A stretch of DNA of 64,000 bases from Osmia lignaria lignaria. Its lineage: Eukaryota; Arthropoda; Insecta; Hymenoptera; Megachilidae. Shown in pieces: positions 38,938 through 52,900 of the stretch. The stretch's first letter is position 1, and each line of letters starts with the position of its first letter. Made by a program: the position numbers and the translations under genes. The stretch is from positions 1,364,001 through 1,428,000 of the forward strand of contig NW_027478169.1 in assembly GCF_051020975.1 (NCBI RefSeq), read 5' to 3'. The notes beneath the pieces were generated by a model. The model saw nothing but the letters and a program-made list of their open reading frames with translations, was not told the origin of the DNA and did not search any database.

Positions 38938-39581
38938 GATCAGATGCGTAGTTCTCGAGATATATCAGGATATTTAGAAGTTCCGGAGCCGCACCAACAT
39001 AATAGAGATACAGAAACACCGTGGCCCCTTTCTTTGAGATAACTCTGCACTATTGCGCGCTGCAATTGCCACTTCCAGCTTAGCTGTGCAGAAGAAGAAC
39101 AACAAGAAGATGAAATATCTCGAAATATGTCCGTCAGGCCACTTCCCTTGAGATAAATCTGCAAATATCTCGGAAACGAAGCGAGCTATGGCAAAATGTT
39201 AAGAGACCTTTTTTGTAGAGAATTAAGTTTCCCACTTTTTATGTTCTATGATATTTTTTGATCAGATGCGTAGTTCTCGAGATATATCAGGATATTTAAA
39301 AGTTCCGGAGCCGCACCAACATAATAGAGATACAGAAACACCGTGGCCCCTTTCTTTGAGATAACTCTGCACTATTGCGCGCTGCAATTGCCACTTCCAG
39401 CTTAGCTGTGCAGAAGAAGAACAACAAGAAGAAGAAATATCTCGAAATATGTCCGTCAGGCCCCTTCCCTTGAGATATATCTGCAAATATCTCGGAAGCG
39501 AAGCGAGCTATGGCAAAATGTTAAGAGACCTTATTTGTAGAGAATTAAGTTTCCTACTTTTTATGTTCTATGATATTTTTT

Positions 39582-42500
39582 GATCAGATGCGTAGTTCTC
39601 GAGATATATCAAGATATTTAAAAGTTCCGAAGCCGCACCAACATAATAGAGATACAGAAACACCGTGGCCCCTTTCTTTGAGATAACTCTGCACTATTGC
39701 GAGCTGCAAATGCCACTTCCAGCTTAGCTGTGCAGATAGAAGAACAACAAGAAGAAGAAATATCTCGAAATATGTCCGTCAGGCCCCTTCCCTTGAGATA
39801 AATCTGCAAATATCTCGGAAACGAAGCGAGCTATCGCAAAATGTTAAGAGACCTTTTCTGTAGAGAATTAAGTTTCCCACTTTTTATGTTCTATGATATT
39901 TTTTGAGCAGATGCGTAGTTCTCGAGATATATAAAGATATTTAAAAGTTCCGAAGCTGCACCAACATAATAGAGATACAGAAACACCGTGGCCCCTTTCT
40001 TTGAGATATCTCTGCACTATTGCGAGCTGCAAATGCCACTTCCAGCTTAGCTGTGCAGAAGAAGAACAACAAGAAGAAGAAATATCTCGAAATATGTCCG
40101 TCAGGCCCCTTCCCTTGAGATAAATCTGCAAATATCTCGGAAACGAAGCGAGCTATGGCAAAATGTTAAGAGACCTTTTTTGTAGAGAATTAGGTTTCCT
40201 ACTTTTTATGTTCTATGATATTTTTTGATCAGATGCGTAGTTCTCGAGATATATCAAGATATTTAAAAGTTCCGAAGCCGCACCAACATAATAGAGATAC
40301 AGAAACACAGTGGCCCCTTTCTTTGAGATAACTCTGCACTATTGCGAGCTGCAAATGCCACTTCCAGCTTAGCTGTGCAGAAGAAGAACAACAAGAAGAA
40401 GAAATATCTCGAAATATGTCCGTCAGGCCCCTTCCCATGAGATAAATCTGCAAATATCTCGGAAACGAAGCGAGCTATGGCAAAATGTTAAGAGACCTTT
40501 TTTGCAGAGAATTAAGTTTCCCACTTTTTATGTTCTATGATATTTTTTGATCAGATGCGTAGTTCTCGAGATATATCAGGATATTTAAAAGTTCCGAAGC
40601 CGCACCAACAGAATAGAGATACAGAAACACCGTGGCCCCTTTCTTTGAGATATCTCTGCACTATTGCGAGCTGCAAATGCCACTTCCAGCTTAGCTGTGC
40701 AGAAGAAGAACAACAAGAAGAAGAAATATCTCGAAATATGTCCGTCAGGCCCCGTCCCTTGAGATAAATCTGCAAATATCTCGGAAACGAAGCGAGCTAT
40801 GGCAAAATGTTAAGAGACCTTTTTTGTAGAGAATTAGGTTTCCTACTTTTTATGTTCTATGATATTTTTTGATCAGATGCGTAGTTCTCGAGATATATCA
40901 AGATATTTAAAAGTTCCGAAGCCGCACCAACATAATAGAGATACAGAAACACCGTGGCCCCTTTCTTTGAGATAACTCTGCACTATTGCGAGCTGCAAAT
41001 GCCACTTCCAGCTTAGCTGTGCAGATAGAAGAACAACAAGAAGAAGAAATATCTCGAAATATGTCCGTCAGGCCCCTTCCCTTGAGATAAATCTGCAAAT
41101 ATCTCGGAAACGAAGCGAGCTATCGGAAAATGTTAAGACACCTTTTTTGTAGAGAATTAAGTTTCTCACTTTTTATGTTCTATGATATTTTTTGATCAGA
41201 TGCGTAGTTCTCGAGATATATAAAGATATTTAAAAGTTCCGAAGCCGCACCAACATAATGGAGATACAGAAACACCGTGGCCCCTTTCTTTGGGATATCT
41301 CTGCACTATTGCGATCTGCAAATGCCACTTCCAGCTTAGCTGTGCAGAAGAAGAACAACAAGAAGAAGAAATATCTCGAAATATGTCCGTCAGGCCCCTT
41401 CCCTTGAGATAAATCTGCAAATATCTCGGAAGCGAAGCGAGCTATGGCAAAATGTTAAGAGACCTTATTTGTAGAGAATTAAGTTTCCTACTTTTTATGT
41501 TCTATGATATTTTTTGATCAGATGCGTAGTTCTCGAGATATATAAAGATATTTAAAAGTTCCGAAGCCGCACCAACATAATAGAGATACAGAAACACCGT
41601 GGCCCCTTTCTTTGAGATATCTCTGCACTATTGCGAGCTGCAAATGCCACTTCCAGCTTAGCTGTGCAGAAGAAGAACAACAAGAAGAAGAAATATCTCG
41701 AAATATGTCCGTCAGGCCCCTTCCCTTGAGATAAATCTGCAAATATCTCGGAAGCGAAGCGAGCTATGGCAAAATGTTAAGAGACCTTATTTGTAGAGAA
41801 TTAAGTTTCCTACTTTTTATGTTCTATGATATTTTTTGATCAGATGCGTAGTTCTCGAGATATATAAAGATATTTAAAAGTTCCGAAGCCGCACCAACAT
41901 AATAGAGATACAGAAACACCGTGGCCCCTTTCTTTGAGATATCTCTGCACTATTGCGAGCTGCAAATGCCACTTCCAGCTTAGCTGTGCAGAAGAAGAAC
42001 AACAAGAAGAAGAAATATCTCGAAATATGTCCGTCAGGCCCCTTCCCTTGAGATAAATCTGCAAATATCTCGGAAACGAAGCGAACTATGGCAAAATGTT
42101 AAGAGACCTTTTTTGTAGAGAATTAAGTTTCCCACTTTTTATGTTGTATGATATTTTTTGATCAGATGCGTAGTTCTCGAGATATATCAAGATATTTAAA
42201 AGTTCCGAAGCCGCACCAACATAATAGAGATACAGAAACACAGTGGCCCCTTTCTTTGAGATAACTCTGCACTATTGCGAGCTGCAAATGCCACTTCCAG
42301 CTTAGCTGTGCAGAAGAAGAACAACAAGAAGAAGAAATATCTCGAAATATGTCCGTCAGGCCCCTTCCCTTGAGATAAATCTGCAAATATCTCGGAAACG
42401 AAGCGAGCTATGGCAAAATGTTAAGAGACCTTTTTTGCAGAGAATTAAGTTTCCCACTGTTTATGTTCTATGATATTTTTTGATCAGATGCGTAGTTCTC

Positions 42501-45059
42501 GAGATATATCAGGATATTTAAAAGTTCCGAAGCCGCACCAACAGAATAGAGATACAGAAACACCGTGGCCCCTTTCTTTGAGATATCTCTGCACTATTGC
42601 GAGCTGCAAATGCCACTTCCAGCTTAGCTGTGCAGAAGAAGAACAACAAGAAGAAGAAATATCTCGAAATATGTCCGTCAGGCCCCTTCCCTTGAGATAA
42701 ATCTGCAAATATCTCGGAAACAAAGCGAGCTATGGCAAAATGTTAAGAGACCTTTTTTGTAGAGAATTAAGTTTGCCACTTTTTATGTTCTATGATATTT
42801 TTTGATCAGATGCGTAGTTCTCGAGATATATAAAGATATTTAAAAGTTCCGAAGCCGCACCAACATAATAGAGATACAGAAACACCGTGGCCCCTTTCTT
42901 TGAGATAACTCTGCACTATTGCGAGCTGCAAATGCCACTTCCAGCTTAGCTGTGCAGATAGAAGAACAACAAGAAGAAGAAATATCTCGAAATATGTCCG
43001 TCAGGCCCCTTCCCTTGAGATAAATCTGCAAATATCTCGGAAACGAAGCGAGCTATCGCAAAATGTTAAGAGACCTTTTTTGTAGAGAATTCAGTTTCCC
43101 ACTTTTTATGTTCTATGATATTTTTTGATCAGATGCGTAGTTCTCGAGATATATAAAGATATTTAAAAGTTCCGAAGCCGCACCAACATAATAGAGATAC
43201 AGAAACACCGTGGCCCCTTTCTTTGAGATATCTCTGCACTATTGCGAGCTGCAAATGCCACTTCCAGCTTAGCTGTGCAGAAGAAGAACAACAAGAAGAA
43301 GAAATATCTCGAAATATGTCCGTCAGGCCCCTTCCCTTGAGATAAATCTGCAAATATCTCGGAAACGAAGCGAGCTATGGCAAAATGTTAAGAGACCTTT
43401 TTTGTAGAGAATTAGGTTTCCTACTTTTTATGTTCTATGATATTTTTTGATCAGATGCGTAGTTCTCGAGATATATCAAGATATTTAAAAGTTCCGAAGC
43501 CGCACCAACATAATAGAGATACAGAAACACAGTGGCCCCTTTCTTTGAGATAACTCTGCACTATTGCGAGCTGCAAATGCCACTTCCAGCTTAGCTGTGC
43601 AGAAGAAGAACAACAAGAAGAAGAAATATCTCGAAATATGTCCGTCAGGCCCCTTCCCTTGAGATAAATCTGCAAATATCTCGGAAACGAAGCGAGCTAT
43701 GGCAAAATGTTAAGAGGCCTTTTTTGTAGAGAATTAAGTTTCCTACTTTTTATGTTCTATGATATTTTTCGATCAGAGGCGTAGTTCTCGAGATATATCA
43801 AGATATTTAAAATATCCGAAGCCGCACCAACATAATAGAGGTACAGAAACACCGTGGCCTCTTTCTTTGAGATAACTCTGCACTATTGCGAGCTGCAAAT
43901 GCCACTTCCAGCTTAGCTGTGCAGAAGAGAAACAACAAGAAGAAGAAATATCTCGGAATATGTTCGTCAGGCCCCGTCCCTTGAGATAAATCTGCAAATA
44001 TCTCGGAAACGAAGCGAGCTATGGCAAAATGTTAAGAGACCTTTTTTGTAGAGAATTAGGTTTCCTACTTTTTATGTTCTATGATATTTTTTGATCAGAT
44101 GCGTAGTTCTCGAGATATATCAAGATATTTAAAAGTTCCGAAGCCGCACCAACATAATAGAGATACAGAAACACCGTGGCCCCTTTCTTTGAGATAACTC
44201 TGCACTATTGCGAGCTGCAAATGCCACTTCCAGCTTAGCTGTGCAGATAGAAGAACAACAAGAAGAAGAAATATCTCGAAATATGTCCGTCAGTCCCCTT
44301 CCCTTGAGATAAACCTGCAAATATCTCGGAAACGAAGCGAGCTATGGCAAAATGTTAAGAGACCTTTTTTGTAGAGAATTAGGTTTCCTACTTTTTATGT
44401 TCTATGATATTTTTTGATCGGATGCGTAGTTCTCGAGATATATCAAGATATTTAAAAGTTCCGAAGCCGCACCAACATAATAGAGATACAGAAACACAGT
44501 GGCCCCTTTCTTTGAGATAACTCTGCACTATTGCGAGCTGCAAATGCCACTTCCAGCTTAGCTGTGCAGAAGAAGAACAACAAGAAGAAGAAATATCTCG
44601 AAATATGTCCGTCAGGCCCCTTCCCTTGAGATAAATCTGCAAATATCTCGGAAACGAAGCGAGCTATGGCAAAATGTTGAGAGACCTTTTTTGTAGAGAA
44701 TTAAGTTTCCCACTTTTTATGTTCTATGATATTTTTTGATCAGATGCGTAGTTCTCGAGATATATCAGGATATTTAAAAGTTCCGAAGCCGCACCAACAG
44801 AATAGAGATACAGAAACACCGTAGCCCCTTTCTTTGAGATAACTCTGCACTATTGCGCGCTGCAATTGCCACTTCCAGCTTAGCTGTGCAGAGGAAGAAC
44901 AACAAGAAGAAGAAATATCTCGAAATATGTCCGTCAGGCCTCTTCCCTTGAGATAAATCTGCAAATATCTCGGAAGCGAAGCGAGCTATGGCAAAATGTT
45001 AAGAGACCTTTTTTGTAGAGAATTAAGTTTCCTACTTTTTATGTTCTATGATATTTTTT
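39582..45059. repeat. 4-mer HOR with local expansions, inside the 43-mer
   Basis: The 323-bp monomers at 39582, 40871, 42804 and 44093 start blocks of 1,289, 1,933 and 1,289 bp. The basic order is a 323-bp type, an ATATAAAG type, a CACAGTGG type, and an ATATCAGG type with CAACAGAATAG. The 1,933-bp block holds three ATATAAAG monomers in a row (41194, 41516, 41838) instead of one. The first has private CATAATGGAG, TTGGGATATC and GCGATCTGC. The pattern recurs in copy 2 at about 53430-58585. Confidence 0.82.
43771..44092. repeat. Monomer present only in copy 1 of the 43-mer
   Basis: The monomer has GATCAGAGGCG, AAAATATCCG, GAGGTACAG, GCAGAAGAGAAAC and ATGTTCGTCAGG. In copy 2 its left neighbour (43449, counterpart 57297) joins directly to its right neighbour (44093, counterpart 57619). 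Copy 2 has CCCTTCCC from the left monomer, then TTAAGAGACC and AATTAGGTTTCC from the end of the missing one. The exchange therefore lies between about 43665 and 43713, again in register. Confidence 0.9.
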
Positions 45060-46025
45060 GATCAGATGCGTAGTTCTCGAGATATATCAAGATATTTAAA
45101 AGTTCCGAAGCCGCACCAACATAATAGAGGTACAGAAACACCGTGGCCCCTTTCTTTGAGATAACTCTGCATTATTGCGAGCTGCAAATGCCACTTCCAG
45201 CATAGCTGTGCAGAAGGAGAACAACAAGAAGAAGAAATATTTCGAAATATGTCCGTCAGGCCCCATCCCTTGAGATAAATCTGCAAATATCTCGGAAACG
45301 AAGCGAGCTACGGCAAAATGTTAAGAGACCTTTTTTGTAGAGAATTAGGTTTCCTACTTTTTATGTTCTATGATATTTTTTGATCAGATGCGTAGTTCTC
45401 GAGATATATCAAGATATTTAAAAGTTCCGAAGCCGCACCAACATAATAGAGATACAGAAACACAGTGGCCCCTTTCTTTGAGATAACTCTGCACTATTGC
45501 GAGCTGCAAATGCCACTTCCAGCTTCGCTATGCAGAAGAAGAACAACAAGAAGAAGAAATATCTCGAAATATGTCCGTCAGGCCCCTTCCCTTGAGATAA
45601 ATCTGCAAATATCTCGGAAACGAAGCGAGCTATGGCAAAATGTTTAGATACCTTTTTTGTAGAGAATTAAGTTTCCTACTTTTTACGTTCTATGATATTT
45701 TTTGATCAGATGCGTAGTTCTCGAGATATATCAAGATATTTAAAAGTTCCGAAGCCGCACCAACATAATAGAGATACAGAAACACAGTGGCCCCTTTCTT
45801 TGAGATAACTCTGCACTATTGCGAGCTGCAAATGCCACTTCCAGCTTAGCTGTGCAGAAGAAGAACAACAAGAAGAAGAAATATCTCGAAATATGTCCGT
45901 CAGGCCCCTTCCCTTGAGATAAATCTGCAAATATCTCGGAAACGAAGCGAGCTATGGCAAAATGTTAAGAGACCTTTTTTGTAGAGAATTAAGTTTCCCA
46001 CTTTTTATGTTCTATGATATTTTTT

Positions 46026-49000
46026 GATCAGATGCGTAGTTCTCGAGATATATCAGGATATTTAAAAGTTCCGAAGCCGCACCAACATAATAGAGATACA
46101 GAAACACCGTGGCCCCTCTCTTTGAGATAACTCTGCACAATTGCGAGCTGCAAATGCCACTTCCAGCTTCGCTATGCAGAAGAAGAACAACAAGAAGCAG
46201 AAATATCTCGAAATATGTCCGTCAGGCCCCTTCCCTTGAGATAAATCTGCAAATATCTCGGAAACGAAGCGAGCTATGGCAAAATGTTTAGATACCTTTT
46301 TTGTAGAGAATTAAGTTTCCTACTTTTTACGTTCTATGATATTTTTTGATCAGATGCGTAGTTCTCGAGATATATCAAGATATTTAAAAGTTCCGAAGCC
46401 GCACCAACATAATAGAGATACAGAAACACCGTGGCCCCTCTCTTTGAGATAACTCTGCACGATTGCGAGCTGGAAGTGCCACTTCCAGTTTAGCTGCGCA
46501 GAAGAAGAACAACAAGAAGAAGAAATATCTCGAAATATGTCCATCAGGACCCTTCCCTTGAGATAAATCTGCAAATATCTCGGAAACGAAGCGAGCTATG
46601 GCAAAATGTTACGAGACGTTTTTTGTAGAGAATTATATTTCCTACAATTTATGTTCTATGATATTTTTTGATCAGAAGCGTAGTTTTCGAGATATATCGA
46701 GATATTTAAAAGTTCCGAAGCCGCACCAACATAATAGAGATACAGAAACACCGTGGCCCCTTTCTTTGGGATAACTCTGCACTATTGCGAGCTGCAAATG
46801 CCACTTCCAGCTTAGCTGTGCAGAAGAAGAACAACAAGAAGAAGAAATATCTCGAAATATGTCCGTCAGGCCCCTTCCCTTGAGATAAATCTGCAAATAT
46901 CTCGGAAACGAAGCGAGCTATGGCAAAATGTTAAGATACCTGTTTTGTAGAGAATTAAGTTTCCTACTTTTTATGTTCTATGATATTTTTTGATCAGATG
47001 CGTAGTTCTCGAGATATATCAAGATATTTAAAAGCTCCGAAGCTGCACCAACATAATAGAGGTACAGAAACACCGTGGCCCCTTTCTTTGAGATAACTCT
47101 GCACTATTGCGAGCTGCAAATGCCACTTCCAGCTTAGCTGTGCAGAAGAAGAACAACAAGAATAAGAAATATTTCGAAATATGTCCGTCAGGCCCCTTCC
47201 CTTGAGATAAATCTGCAAATATCTCGGAAACGAAGCGAGCTACGGCAAAATGTTGAGAGACCTTTTTTGTAGAAAATTAGGTTTCCTACTTTTTATGTTC
47301 TATGATATTTTTTGATCAGATGCGTAGTTCTCGAGATATATCAAGATATTTAAAAGTTCCGAAGCCGCACCAACATAATAGAGGTACAGAAACACCGTCG
47401 CCTCTTTCTTTGAGATAACTCTGCACTATTGCGAGCTGCAAATGCCACTTCCAGCTTAGCTGTGCAGAAGAGGAACAACAAGAAGAAGAAATATCTCGGA
47501 ATATGTCCGTCAGGCCCCTTCCCTTGAGCTAAATCTGCAAATATCTCGGAAACGATGCCAGCAGTGGGAAAATGGTAAGAGACCTTTTTTGTAGAGAATT
47601 AAGTTTCCTACTTTTTATGTTCTATGATATTTTTTGATCAGATGCGTAGTTCTCGAGATATATCGAGATATTTAAAAGTTCTGAAGCCGCACCAACATAA
47701 TAGAGATACAGAAACACCGTGGCCCCTTTCTTTGAGATAACTCTGCACTATTGCGACCTGCAAATGCCACTTCCAGCTTAGCTGTGCAGAAGAAGAACAA
47801 CAAGAAGAAGAAATATCACGAAATATGTCCGTTAGGCTCCTTCCCTTGAGATGAATCTGCAAATATCTCGGAAACGAAGCGAGCTATGGCAAAATGTTAA
47901 GAGACCTTTTTTGTAGGAAATTAGGTTTCCTACTTTTTATGTTCTATGATATTTTTTGATCAGATGCGTAGTTCTCGAGATATATCAAGATATTTAAAAG
48001 TTCCGAAGCTGCACCAACATAATAGAGGCACAGAAACACCGTGGCCTCTTTCTTTGAGATAACTCTGCACTATTGCGAGCTGCAAATGCCACTTCCAGCT
48101 TAGCGGTGCAGAAGAGAAACAACAAGAAGAAGAAATATCTCGGAATATGTCCGTCAGGCCCCTTCCCTTGAGTTAATCTGCAAATATCTCGGAAACGATG
48201 CCAGCTATGGGAAAATGTTAAGAGACCTTTTTTGTAGAGAATTAAGTTTCCTACTTTTTACGTTGTATGATATTATTTGATCAGAAGCGTAGTTTTCGAG
48301 ATATATCGAGATATTTAAAAGTTCCGAAGCCGCACCAACATAATAGAGATACAGAAACACCGTGGCCCCTTTCGTTGAGATAACTCTGCACTAGTGCGAG
48401 CCGCAAATGCCACTTACAGCTTAGCTGTGCAGAAGAAGAACAACAAGAAGAAGAAATATCTCGAAATATGTCCGTCAGGCCCCTTCCCTTGAGATAAATC
48501 TGCAAATATCTCGGAAACGAAGCGAGCTATGGCAAAATGTTAAGAGACCTTTTTTGTAGAGAATTAAGTTTCCTACTTTTTATGTTCTATGATATTTTTC
48601 GATCAGAGGCGTAGTTCTCGAGATATATCAAGATATTTAAAATATCCGAAGCCGCACCAACATAATAGAGGTACAGAAACACCGTGGCCGCTTTCTTTGA
48701 GATAACTCTGCACTATTGCGAGCTGCAAATGCCACTTCCAGCTTAGCTGTGCAGAAGAGAAACAACAAGAAGAAGAAATATCTCGGAATATGTCCGTCAG
48801 GCCCCTTCCCTTGAGCTAAATCTGCAAATATCTCGGAAACGATGCCAGCTATGGGAAAATGTTAAGAGACCTTTTTTGTAGAGAATTAAGTTTCCTACTT
48901 TTTATGTTGTATGATATTATTTGATCAGAAGCGTAGTTTTCGAGATATATCGAGATATTTAAAAGTTCCGAAGCCGCACCAACATAATAGAGATACAGAA

Positions 49001-49888
49001 ACACCGTGGCCCCTTTCTTTGAGATAACTCTGCACTAGTGCGAGCCGCAAGTGCCACTTACAGCTTAGCTGTGCAGAAGAAGAACAACAAGAAGAAGAAA
49101 TATCTCGAAATATGTCCGTCAGGCCCCTTCCCTTGAGATAAATCTGCAAATATCTCGGAAACGAAGCGAGCTATGGCAAGATGTTAAGAGACCTTTTTTG
49201 TAGAGAATTAAGTTTCCTACTTTTTATGTTCTATGATATTTTTCGATCAGAGGCGTAGTTCTCGAGATATATCAAGATATTTAAAATATCCGAAGCTGCA
49301 CCAACATAATAGAGATACAGAAACACCGTGGCCCCTTTCTTTGAGATAACTCTGCACGATTGCGAGCTGGAAGTGCCACTTCCAGTTTAGCTGCGCAGAA
49401 GAAGAACAACAAGAAGAAGAAATATCTCGAAATATGTCCATCAGGACCATTCCCTTGAGATAAATCTGCAAATATCTCGGAAACGAAGCGAGCTATGGCA
49501 AAATGTTACGAGACGTTTTTTGTAGAGAATTATGTTTCCTACAATTTATGTTCTATGATATTTTTTGATCAGAAGCGTAGTTTTCGAGATATATCGAGAT
49601 ATTTAAAAGTTCCGAATCCGCACCAACATAATAGAGATACAGAAACACCGTGGCCCCTTTCTTTGGGATAACTCTGCACTATTGCGAGCTGCAAATGCCA
49701 CTTCCAGCTTAGCTGTGCAGAAGAAGAACAACAAGAAGAAGAAATATCACGAAATATGTCCGTTAGGCTCCTTCCCTTGAGATGAATCTGCAAATATCTC
49801 GGAAACGAAGCGAGCTATGGCAAAATGTTAAGAGACCTTTTTTGTAGAGAATTAAGTTTCCTACTTTTTATGTCCTATGATATTTTTT
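46026..49888. repeat. Diverged monomers resembling the left end of the window
   Basis: Monomers here are more varied than elsewhere and again include the AGAAGCG / TTTTCGAG / ATATCGAG type (46670, 48279, 48923, 49567), which is missing from 15.4 to 46.6 kb. A 644-bp dimer (about 47958-48600 and 48601-49244) shares ACGATGCCAGC, GGGAAAATG, GATATTATTTG and CACTTACAGC. The monomer at 47958 is 321 bp because TTGAGTTAATC replaces TTGAGCTAAATC. The segment recurs at about 59552-63414. Confidence 0.82.
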
Positions 49889-49932
49889 GATCAGATGCGT
49901 AGTTCTCGAGATATATCGAGATATTTAAAAGT

Positions 49933-52900
49933 TCCGAAGCCGCACCAACATAATAGAGATACAGAAACACCGTGGCCCCTTTCTTTGAGATAACTCTGCA
50001 CGATTGCGAGCTGGAAGTGCCACTTCCAGTTTAGCTGCGCAGAAGAAGAACAACAAGAAGAAGAAATATCTCGAAATATGTCCATCAGGACCCTTCCCTT
50101 GAGATAAATCTGCAAATATCTCGGAAACGAAGAGAGCTATGGCAAAATGTTAAAAGACCTTTTTGTAGAGAATTAAGTTTCCTACTTTTTATGTTCTATG
50201 ATATTTTTTGATCAGATGCGTAGTTCTCGAGATATATCAAGATATTTAAAAGTTCCGAAGCCGCACCAACATAATAGAGATACAGAAACACCGTGGCCCC
50301 TTTCTTTGAGATAACTCTGCACTATTGCGAGCTGCAAATGCCACTTCCAGCTTAGCTGTGCAGAAGAAGAACAACAAGAAGAAGAAATATCTCGAAATAT
50401 GTCCGTCAGGCCCCTTCCCTTGAGATAAATCTGCAAATATCTCGGAAACGAAGCGAGCTATGGCAAAATGTTAAGAGACCTTTTTTGTAGAGAATTAAGT
50501 TTCCCACTTTTTATGTTCTATGATATTTTTTGATCAGATGCGTAGTTCTCGAGATATATCAGGATATTTAAAAGTTCCGAAGCCGCACCAACAGAATAGA
50601 GATACAGAAACACCGTGGCCCCTTTCTTTGAGATAACTCTGCACTATTGCGCGCTGCAATTGCCACTTCCAGCTTAGCTGTGCAGAAGAAGAACAACAAG
50701 AAGAAGAAATATCTCGAAATATGTCCGTCAGGCCCCTTCCCTTGAGATAAATCTGCAAATATCTCGGAAACAAAGCGAGGTATCGCAAAATGTTTAGAGA
50801 CCTTTTTTGTAGAGAATTAAGTTTCCCACTTTTTATGTTCTATGATATTTTTTGATCAGATGCGTAGTTCTCAAGATATATAAAGATATTTAAAAGTTCC
50901 GAAGCCGCACCAACATAATAGAGATACAGAAACACCGTGGCCCCTTTCTTTGAGATATCTCTGCACTATTGCGAGCTGCAAATGCCACTTCCAGCTTAGC
51001 TGTGCAGAAGAAGAACAACAAGAAGAAGAAATATCTCGAAATATGTCCGTCAGGCCCCGTCCCTTGAGATAAATCTGCAAATATCTCGGAAACGAAGCGA
51101 GCTATGGCAAAATGTTGAGAGACCTTTTTTGTAGAGAATTAGGTTTCCTACTTTTTATGTTCTATGATATTTTTTGATCAGATGCGTAGTTCTCGAGATA
51201 TATCAAGATATTTAAAAGTTCCGAAGCCGCACCAACATAATAGCGATACAGAAACACAGTGGCCCCTTTCTTTGAGATAACTCTGCACTATTGCGAGCTG
51301 CAAATGCCACTTCCAGCTTAGCTGTGCAGAAGAAGAACAACAAGAAGAAGAAATATCTCGAAATATGTCCGTCAGGCCCCTTCCCTTGAGATAAATCTGC
51401 AAATATCTCGGAAACGAAGCGAGCTATGGCAAAATGTTAACAGACCTTTTTTGTAGAGAATTAAGTTTCCTACTTTTTATGTTGTATGATATTTTTCGAT
51501 CAGAGGCGTAGTTCTCGAGATATATCAAGATATTTAAAATATCCGAAGCCGCACCAACATAATAGAGATACAGAAACACCGTGGCCCCTTTCTTTGAGAT
51601 AACTCTGCACGATTGCGAGCTGGAAGTGCCACTTCCAGTTTAGCTGCGCAGAAGAAGAACAACAAGAAGAAGAAATATCTCGAAATATGTCCATCAGGAC
51701 CCTTCCCTTGAGATAAATCTGCAAATATCTCGGAAACGAAATGAGCTATGGCAAAATGTTAAGAGACCTTTTTTGTAGAGAATTAAGTTTCCTACTTTTT
51801 ATGTTCTATGATATTTTTTGATCAGATGCGTAGTTCTCGAGATATATCAAGATATTTAAAAGTTCCGAAGCCGCACCAACATAATAGAGATACAGAAACA
51901 CCGTGGCCCCTTTCTTTGAGATAACTCTGCACTATTGCGCGCTGCAAATGCCACTTCCAGCTTAGCTGTGCAGAAGAAGAACAACAAGAAGAAGAAATAT
52001 CTCGAAATATGTCCGTCAGGCCCCTTCCCTTGAGATAAATCTGCAAATATCTCGGAAGCGAAGCGAGCTATGACAAAATGTTAAGAGACCTTATTTGTAG
52101 AGAATTAAGTTTCCTACTTTTTATGTTCTATGATATTTTTTGATCAGATGCGTAGTTCTCGAGATATATCAAGATATTTAAAAGTTCCGAAGCTGCACCA
52201 ACATAATAGAGATACAGAAACACCGTGGCCCCTTTCTTTGAGATATCTCTGCACTACTGCGAGCTGCAAATGCCACTTCCAGCTTAGCTGTGCAGAAGAA
52301 GAACAACAAGAAGAAGAAATATCTCGAAATATGTCCGTCAGGCCCCTTCCCTTGAGATAAATCTGCAAATATCTCGGAAACGAAGCGAGCTATGGCAAAA
52401 TGTTAAGAGACCTTTTTTGTAGAGAATTAAGTTTCCTACTTTTTATGTTCTATGATATTTTTTGATCAGATGCGTAGTTCTCGAGATATATCAAGATATT
52501 TAAAAGTTCCGAAGCCGCACCAACATAATAGAGATACAGAAACACCGTGGCCCCTTTCTTTGAGATAACTCTGCACTATTGCGAGCTGCAAATGCCACTT
52601 CCAGCTTAGCTGTGCAGAAGAAGAACAACAAGAAGAAGAAATATCTCGAAATATGTCCGTCAGGCCCCTTCCCTTGAGATAAATCTGCAAATATCTCGGA
52701 AACGAAGCGAGCTATGGCAAAATGTTAAGAGACCTTTTTTGTAGAGAATTAAGTTTCCCACTTTTTATGTTCTATGATATTTTTTGATCAGATGCGTAGT
52801 TCTCGAGATATATCAGGATATTTAGAAGTTCCGGAGCCGCACCAACATAATAGAGATACAGAAACACCGTGGCCCCTTTCTTTGAGATAACTCTGCACTA

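Larger units (their letters stand above)
36085..49932. repeat. 43-mer segmental tandem duplication, copy 1 (13,848 bp)
   Basis: Every monomer from 36041 to 49567 has a counterpart 13,848 bp (43 units plus 2 bp) to the right as far as about 43,700, and 13,526 bp to the right after that. I compared over fifteen private variants, among them TAGCGATAC, GAAATGAGC, TTTGCAGAG, CACTGTTTATG, TTTGCCACT, GTTTCTCAC, GTAGCCCC, CTTCGCTATG, GCAGTGGGAAAATGG and GGCAAGATG. All occur in both copies. The left limit follows mismatches at 36083-36084, where AAAATATCC stands against AAAAGTTCC in the junction monomer at 49889. Confidence 0.93.
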
